In this document: piece after piece, positions 57,430-64,000 of the stretch
How the letters are laid out: each line of letters opens with the position of its first letter
Position numbering within the stretch: the stretch's first letter is position 1
Assembly (NCBI GenBank): GCA_903813345.2
Contig: CAIIXF020000003.1
Span: forward strand, 6,531,815 to 6,595,814
Direction of reading: 5' to 3'
DNA: 64,000 bases
DNA from: Owenia fusiformis
Taxonomy: Eukaryota > Annelida > Polychaeta > Sabellida > Oweniidae
The notes under the pieces: model-generated
Told to the model about the DNA's origin: nothing
The model's database searches: none
The model's input: the letters and a program-made list of their open reading frames with translations, nothing else
Translations under genes and position numbers: made by a program

Positions 57430-59690
57430 TATACAGTACTGCCTCATTTATAAAATCAATGTCTGAAGAGTTGTTTTTGGAGAGGTCCTTTTATAAGCTA
57501 CAGCAGGTTTAACTTACTTCAAATCCCCAGATTTTGATAAACTAACTTAAATATCTTTGCCAATGCGATAAATCATCCTGATCCAGATTAACATCAGAAT
57601 TTGATCTAAGTCAGACAGCTCTTGATTTATAGACTCTGGTGCCAAAGGTTGATAAATATACCAACGGAATGGATTAATTGATATGAGTCTGATAATAATT
57701 CAAATTAGCAATTTTTAGCAGTTTTTGGCCATTTTTTTAGGCTAAGTTGTGATGTGATGGAAGAATATCATATTTTCAAGTTTTGTCAAAGGGGAGAAAA
57801 AATTTCAATAAAGCTATGTTAAAATTATAAATTGACCAATCTGTTTTATCTCAAAGTGATGGAGTATAATGCTAAAATTGGGAAACTAAAAAATAAGGAT
57901 TTTTATGCTAAGACCGAGAAGTGTTGGTATATCACCTCAAAAACTTAAGGGTATTTTTACAAATATCACTCATATTTTCAAAAACAAAAGCTTTGAGAAA
58001 TTCAAAATTTTGAAAATCATTTTTGGACCACTTTAGTACTTAATTTTTCAGCTGATAAAGAGGGACGGATTGAATTAGGCTAATTTGCTTCAAGAGAAAA
58101 TAATATTTTGGCTCACATTGTTTTCTCACCACTCCGAATAGTGGCATTTTATCTACACATAAGACTGTCCAGAATCTTTGCTAAACTGGTTTCACAAATA
58201 CATGATGAAAGAATAATCTAAAATATCTAATATAAAATATCCCAGAATTTATGATTTTGTAAATTCTTAACTTTGAAACTTCTGAATGTCTTTAGAAACA
58301 GTCCAAAAGAGGTATAAATATACATGGTGGTTGACCTTTTGTGTCTCTTTAAGAAAAATGAAACCACTCATAGATTTGTGGCACTTTCATTATTCTGCAT
58401 GAGGGCATCAAATGATGATGTTAAAAACAATTTAGGAAACAAGATAGTGAAGCAATCAGTTAAATAACTATGCTTAGTTTAACTACATGATTTGTCTTAA
58501 ACCTTGCAAAGTTTTGCTGCACTTAATGGTTGAGTCCCATTAAGCCAGCTTCACTGATTAAACAACCTTTTTATGGTTCCAGGCAAATGGCCCTGGGCAA
58601 ATGGCTGAGCAGTCTAAAGGCATGGCTACATCATACTAGGAGAAAGAAATTGTTCCGTTTTTGATCAAGTTCTTTAAGTTCTTGCCCAATTAGCCCCAAG
58701 TTAATCAAAACCAAAAATTAAAAATTTTGTTGTAGTTTGTAAAGCCCATAATGCATCTCAGCATCAGTTGCAATCTTCTGATTATCTTTAGCAGGTACAT
58801 GTAAGTCTTTACCTGTCAGAAATTGTGGGAGTCTCAGGGTATCTCAATGTGGATGAGTTTTTGTGCTTGCGGGGTTTTCAGAATTTCTCACAACAGGCTA
58901 TATTATGATAAAAACAGGCAAAATTAATGGAAATCCCTAAAAACAACAGGCGATTTTGTGAAAACAACCAGTTAAAATTGCCTGTTGCCTGCTGCTAAAG
59001 AAACCCCTGGCTTGGTGCAAATAAGAAATATTTTGAAATCACATCCTATTGGATACTTTTTTACAAACTGAACAAAAATGAACCTAATTGAATGATCTTT
59101 AAGAATATTGCATGTCGGCTTGCATGTTTCATGCAAGTGCATTTCAATCCATAAAGAAAAATGTAACTTTATAGAGTCACAAAAATCTAAAAAATATCAA
59201 GCTATCAATTTTTCAATCCCACTTGCAAGGTCTTAATGTGCATAGCAGCTTGTCATTGCAAGATTAATTCTAAGTGGACACGGAATTGAGAAGAAAAATA
59301 TAGATTTTTATTTCCAATTCGGTAAGCTAATAGAGACTAATCACGACGAGATTGTCTGCTGTTTTTCAAGTATAAACTAATCTGCCACCTTCAGGCATGG
59401 TCCAAGGCTCTTGCGCTAAATATATGGTAGCAATATTTGAAGTATGGTGGTACTTTTAAATTATGTGAAGGATGACTGTACTTTTCTGAATGTGAAGGAT
59501 GGCGCTTTGTTAAATTGTTTAAAAGGGGCCAATCTGAAAGGCTATAGACCCTTTTTAGAATAATAAGAAGAAAAGGTTGCGATTTGCAGCTTAGCAAATT
59601 GTGAATGTTATATCAAAGGATGTTGTCATATTTGAGCAATGTAGATGAAGATATCTTTTGAAAACTATTGAAAAGGTCTGCCTTAATCAC
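57430..59690. other. AT-rich stretch, nothing firm
   Basis: A minus frame of about 50 codons at 57535-57700 (APESINQELSDLDQILMLIW) stops before a GTAAGT on that strand, so it is not supported as an exon. CAACAGGC/GCCTGTTG words near 58900-58990 form weak inverted repeats. Confidence 0.4.
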
Positions 59691-59777
59691 TGGCAGATCC
59701 AGAAGTTATCAAGGGGGAACCCACATTTCAAATCAGCGAAAAAAATTTTGGGCCCCTTACTCCAAAAATTTGTGCCC
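59691..59777. mobile_element. possible short element end (CTGGCAGATCCAG)
   Basis: CTGGCAGATCCAGAAGTTAT followed by GGGGGAACCCAC resembles ends of short G-rich elements. No partner end was found. Confidence 0.25.
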
Positions 59778-60249
59778 AAAGGAGGGGGAGTTGTTTGTAG
59801 AATGAATCAGGGGAGTTTTTTCATGCATTTCACTTATGTTTTTCATAAAAAAAAAACACATCAATATACTGTAAGACATTTATTGACTATAAGATTGCAC
59901 CATATAATCCCCCAAAATATTTCTCATTTTCAAGGATTAACTATGGATTAACACAGTATTTTCATTTTTCAAACTTCAGAGGACTGGAAATCATTGATCA
60001 TATTCGCTTTTGAATAATATTAATGCTGTTTCAAATAGGTTTCATGTATGCCTATAATTTCCCAAATTGTATAAATGGTACACGTTCCTTAATCCCTAGA
60101 ATTTTCACTTAAGGAATTTCCCATAGAAATCCAATGGTACAGTTCCAAGCAGATTTAGAGATAACAGTAAAGTAAATCTTTAATACACACCTTATTTGGT
60201 TGTTTTGGTTTATATTGCAACCCAAAAAGGGGTGTATTAAAGATTAACT
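59778..60249 (+). repeat. dispersed repeat family R1, copy 3 (most diverged)
   Basis: It shares AAAGGAGGGGGAGTTGTTTG, CACTTATGTTTTTCAT, GGATTAAC.CAG.TATTTT, TTCCTTAATCCCTAGAAT and GTTCCAAGCAGATTT with copies 1 and 2 in the same order. It ends in a hairpin at 60175-60245 (AATCTTTAATACAC with GTGTATTAAAGATT). Confidence 0.88.
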
Positions 60250-60444
60250 TTCCTATTTTACTTGGTAGGTTTCGAATTTAGAGGCTCATTTAACATTGAG
60301 TCATTGGACCTCAGGACTTTGAAGTGTTTGACTTCCCAAGATGTTCCACTCTACAGAGGTACATGTTAAAATTACATGTGCATATTATCAAATGCTTCAA
60401 ATCTGTGGAAGTTAACTTTAATGACTGTCACAATATTCTTTCAG

Positions 60445-60610
60445 GTATATAATGGGATGTGGATGATTTCGTCTCAGTTCTCCCTGAGTTAAAATGAGGA
60501 ATTCAGCAAGTGAAACTAGTGAATTCTCCGAGGGAATAAGGCCAGTTCTATGTGAAATCTGCCCCTTCAGAGTTAGAAAATTGGGATGTGAGGAGTTGTA
60601 TATGGAATAT
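60445..60610 (+). CDS. candidate first coding exon, unidentified
   Basis: Acceptor CAATATTCTTTCAG ends at 60444. ATG at 60494 opens a frame starting MRNSASETSEFSEGIRPVLC and then CEICPFRVRKLGC, with three spaced Cys, reaching GAATAT|GTAAGT at 60611 in phase 0 after 39 codons. Read through, it stops at 60641-60643. The upstream part would be 5' UTR. Both splice signals are strong, which is the main support. No family was recognised. A further plus-strand exon candidate is at 62891. Confidence 0.4.
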
Positions 60611-60752
60611 GTAAGTGACTCACAACTGGAACCTCCTCTATAAAGATGGTCTTGAGTGAGTTAATTAAAAAAATCAATATTCACATTTTGCGCAGAAAAA
60701 TGGGCACCAACCATTTTCTTTTAAAATGTACAGTAATGTCAGTTAGTTATTT

Positions 60753-60776
60753 CATGGGCTTTCTTGAAAGCCCATG
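60753..60776. repeat. perfect 11-bp hairpin
   Basis: CATGGGCTTTC, TT, GAAAGCCCATG. It is followed by TTGCCCAGTTTATGTGGGGA, similar to 14277-14300, so it probably marks a dispersed repeat. Confidence 0.85.
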
Positions 60777-60849
60777 GTTATTTGTTCTGTTGCCCAGTTT
60801 ATGTGGGGAGGAGACAGATTGATTTCAGCACCAATTTTTGGTATACATC

Positions 60850-61220
60850 ACCGTTTCAAGTCTAACAATTACATACACACTTGATATATTCACCATTTCT
60901 AGCAATACAATAATACAGACATATATACATTCACCATTTCTAGCCACATAATAATACAGACATATATATATATATACATTTACCATTTCTAGCCACATAA
61001 TTACATACAGACTTAGATACATTTACCATTTCTAGCCACACAAATACATGCAGACATTTACTATCCCTTGTCACACAATATACATTCACCATCATTTACC
61101 AGCCATATATACATTCACCATAGCCACATAATTGCATACATAACTATATACTTTCACCATACAATTAACAGTAAGTATATATTTTTCCATTTGTAGCCAC
61201 ATAATTACATTATATACTGT
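60850..61220. repeat. degenerate 41-49 bp tandem repeat
   Basis: CACCATTTCTAGC..CACATAATTACATACAGAC-type units start near 60891, 60932, 60981 and 61024 and then decay; an internal (TA)n tract varies the period. The minus open frame here is an artefact. Confidence 0.8.
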
Positions 61221-62890
61221 AGTTGTCTGCTTTGTTTAACTGAAATTAAACCATTGGATCAATCAGCAAAAAATGCATGAGACAACGATGCATGAATTAT
61301 TCATCCCTCAACTGAATTACTGCAGAATTGTGCTCTGCATTGAACTGATTTTTCTTCTGATTGATAAACCTATTAGAACATCATCGGTGGCTGAAATATG
61401 ACTCGGAAGCAGGAGTAACAGGTTGGTCACGATCTTTTTAATCGCGGAAGGAAGTGTAATTAGCGAGAAATAATGCAATAAACTTCAATAAAATAGATAT
61501 GCAAGAAATTCATGTTGTGACAGTTATCTAATTTATTAGTGTCACAATATCATAATAAAAGATTTGCCAATGGGAATTTCTTTGATAGGGATGTCACAAA
61601 AAATCTCCAGCTTAGCATATAGTTAAGGCTATTGAAGGCTAGCCAGGCGTTACAGGATATTTTAATATAAGTGCTTTTGAGTGGTAAGGAAACTGTGAAG
61701 TGATATTACACCATGGAAACATCCATGTACTGTAACAGGATAGTAAGCAATTTGGCTTTTTGTACAATGAATAAGAGGAAACATGGCATATACTAATATA
61801 TGAATAGACTGTAAATCAGGTTGATAGTATAATATAGGAAATCTAAAAATGGATTATTATTATAATACAAGTACATAAATTCTAGCCTGGTTTTACACTA
61901 TATAGACTCCTGCTATAATTATACCTCAAAAGCTGGTTGTGCATATTTTATGAAAAATGTAATTTGGTATATACATGTGTAAGTAGACAGGTGATTGGTC
62001 TATGATCTTATATATACTGGATATATAGCATCATACAGTCTCAATGAAAGCAGTCACACCGAATATATATGCAGTGCACGCAGAGAACTGTATAGTATAT
62101 AAAAGGTTGAACTGACTGAGCAGGGACTTAGCAGATTATAGGATTTCCAAGATTAAATCACCTTATCCTATAATATATATGCAGTGTATGTAGATTGATG
62201 GATAGTTGGATACAATATACATACTAGTTTATAGTCTTAGAGTTAACATGCACATTTAGGAACACTCTAAATTAGGAACACTGGGATTTGCACTGAATAC
62301 TGGACACAACTAAAAAAGTAGGGCCTGCATTTTCTCCAAGATTATTGTATAGCACTGGGACTGGGAGGTATGTGTAACATACAGTAGAAATACATCCAGG
62401 CTGAAGCATCATGTACATTTAACTTTGCAAACCCAAATGAACTTTATAATCTGGATTTATAGTAGCTGAGTGAAGCAGTAGGAAGTTATACCATAGTCAA
62501 AATAATCACAAATTGTCCATTATTGCGGATTCAAACCAGGTGAAGAAATTAGTATTTGCATTGCGTACCTTGAAGTTTGAGACCTAGGAAATATGTAGAT
62601 ATTAAAATTACATCATTATTGAGTGTTTATGATATTAGGCGTCTGGAAGCAGGAAACCAATAGCATTAACAACCCAGGGAGCAACACAAACCTTTCAAAA
62701 GGTCACAAATCAATCATCGAAAATGTGCGATATCTCTGTAAAATTTGGATGAACTGTCTGAATTTCTTATTTTTCCATACACTTTAGAGTCTGGTCTTTG
62801 TATCAAAGTGCTCTGTTTTTCAAGTTAATCCTTCAATTATATTGAATTTCGCAAAATAAATCTAACTCTGTTTTTGCATTTTGCTTTCAG
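61221..62890. other. AT-rich stretch, probably intron or intergenic
   Basis: No repeats or frames of note, apart from short ATATATATGCAGTG duplications near 62066 and 62170. Confidence 0.45.
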
Positions 62891-63123
62891 GGTATATTAT
62901 GTGGAATAGATATCTCCTGTGGATTGTATGAGATTTGATATGCCCTAGGAATACAGGTGTAGAAACAGGGATGAGTGTATCTAGATCTAGTTTATAATGC
63001 ATAGTTCTGCTTAGCCAGTTTCACCAAGCGGGAATAGGATTATCTCCATGTTATGGATTAACTGTTGAAAGTGAATGTGTTGCAGGATAAATGTTTCTAC
63101 TGCAGGGACAGCTATGGATAAAA
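62891..63123 (+). other. possible 5'-UTR-type exon ending in a start codon
   Basis: Acceptor TTTTGCATTTTGCTTTCAG (ending 62890) is strong. The following 233 nt have stops in all frames until ATG at 63075 (in frame with ATG at 63114, context CAGCTATGG), then AAAA|GTAAGT at 63124. That would make a non-coding exon with a 3-16 codon coding tail (ending Met-Asp-Lys) and phase 1. It could also be an untranslated exon. Confidence 0.3.
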
Positions 63124-63392
63124 GTAAGTTTTGTTTGTATTCTTGGGTTATCAAGTCACCCCCTCCTTCTTCCTCTTATTTCCTCTGCATATATAGACCC
63201 AAGTTTCAAAGCAAATGTCTCTTTAAATAGGTCTGTAGAGTCTTCAGGATAAATGAAAAGGTAAGTTCTGCCTTATATGATTCTTGCACCAAGTCTGCCC
63301 CCTCTCCTTCCTCTTTCTGTACAGTATAGGTCCATGTTTTTGCCAAATGTCTCTTTCAGTGTATAGGTCTGGAGACTCTTCAGGTAACTTTT
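63121..63392 (+). repeat. tandemly duplicated intron/splice-site unit
   Basis: Two units of about 137 and 123 bp share GTAAGT, ATTCTTG, CCCCCTC.TTC.TCTT, AGGTC(T/C), AAATGTCTCTTT and TAGGTCTG.AGA.TCTTCAGG. Donors lie at 63124, 63261 and (GTAACT) 63384. Between them, 63231-63260 and 63360-63383 are flanked by AG and GT and could be 30- and 24-nt microexons. Confidence 0.6.
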
Positions 63393-63891
63393 AGTGAGGA
63401 GTCATATAATAACTCATATGTGAGTGTGTAGTTACCAGTTTCACCACCAGGTGGCTTGATCGGGTCAGATAGCATTGCAGGTATAATATTCCATTTAACT
63501 TAAATTACATCTGTTTTAGCGGTTCAATTTCATATAACCCTTATGTATCTAATAGTTATTAAAATTAAAATATGTCCAGTAAAGGAAAATGTTATCTGTC
63601 CAATACAAGAAAAGATATTTCAATTTTTGTGATTTTGTAACATGGGGTCTATGGGGAATCTCCCTGAACTAGAAGTCGCACTTTCAAAAATATTTAAATT
63701 TCAAAGTTGATTAATAATTTTCAAAACCACATATTTAGATGTACTTTTACATGTAGATTTCAAATATGACATCACTTTGAGGTGATATTTCAAATCATTA
63801 TATCACTCTCATATTCCTCACTCTCTGATTGTTCCATGTCCTACACATGACTAAAACTAAAAATAATTATAGGATATCGTATGATTTTGAG

Positions 63892-63997
63892 GAATATCAT
63901 TTTTATCTACAAGGTGATATTGATATCTGCACGAGAGAGCAAATCGAACAAGGGCATATACTGTATCAATATCACCGAGTAGATTAAAATGATATTC
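63892..63997. mobile_element. foldback hairpin, copy 2, cut by the window end
   Basis: GAATATCATTTTTATCTAC..GGTGATATTGATAT pairs with ATCAATATCACCGAGTAGAT..GATATTC. The centre GATATTGATATCTGCACGAG resembles 55465-55598. The outer left arm (AGGATATCGTATGATTTTGA, 63871) has no partner before base 64000, so the element likely continues beyond the window. Confidence 0.8.
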
Positions 63998-64000
63998 TGA

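Noticed and set aside
57535-57700. 50-codon minus frame near a GTAAGT
   Set aside because: The frame stops before reaching the donor, so it cannot be that exon's reading frame.

Overview
This window looks like AT-rich, gene-poor nuclear DNA of a metazoan, most likely a marine invertebrate. The signs are split-gene signals (GT/AG splice sites flanking short open frames), CpG-rich promoter patches carrying animal transcription-factor motifs, a decayed mariner, several hAT-like TIR elements and many tandem arrays. Mollusc, brachiopod, echinoderm or similar cannot be told apart from the sequence alone. No bacterial operons, rRNA, intact tRNA or CRISPR array were seen. Almost every long open frame lies in a tandem repeat or transposon and is not a gene.

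Layout. 0-8 kb: small hairpin and minisatellite arrays, one short TIR element, then a 2.5 kb array of 66-bp units (5188-7669). 8-15 kb: a 25-bp array, a 0.6 kb purine tract, a CpG-rich promoter-like patch at 12.15-12.36 kb with a possible first exon after it, and a MITE. 20.9-22.0 kb: a dead mariner with 207-bp terminal repeats. 24.5-25.4 kb: a dimeric 89/90-bp array broken by a MITE. 28.2-29.3 kb: a 46-bp array. 29-36.6 kb: mostly featureless. 36.9-42.5 kb: isolated possible minus-strand exons. 44.6-46.3 kb: a 1.74 kb TIR element that carries its own tandem array. 48.4-52.2 kb: the best gene evidence, namely minus-strand exon candidates with two first exons (ATG at 49957 and 51959), a possible divergent plus-strand first exon at 52155, and three inserted elements. 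53-54.8 kb: a tandem duplication carrying two insertions. 55-57.4 kb: a CCATGG-rich palindromic domain. 59.8-64 kb: dispersed repeats and possible plus-strand exons.

What can be said about function: the genic parts are fragments (first exons and isolated internal exons), none of which I could assign to a family. The mobile elements are better supported because terminal inverted repeats coincide with exact target-site duplications: 5 bp (TATAT, GCAAT, AATAC, CCATC) for four copies and 8 bp (AATACAAT, GTCTTTCC) for two. All exon calls were made by eye from splice consensus and reading frame and need transcript support.
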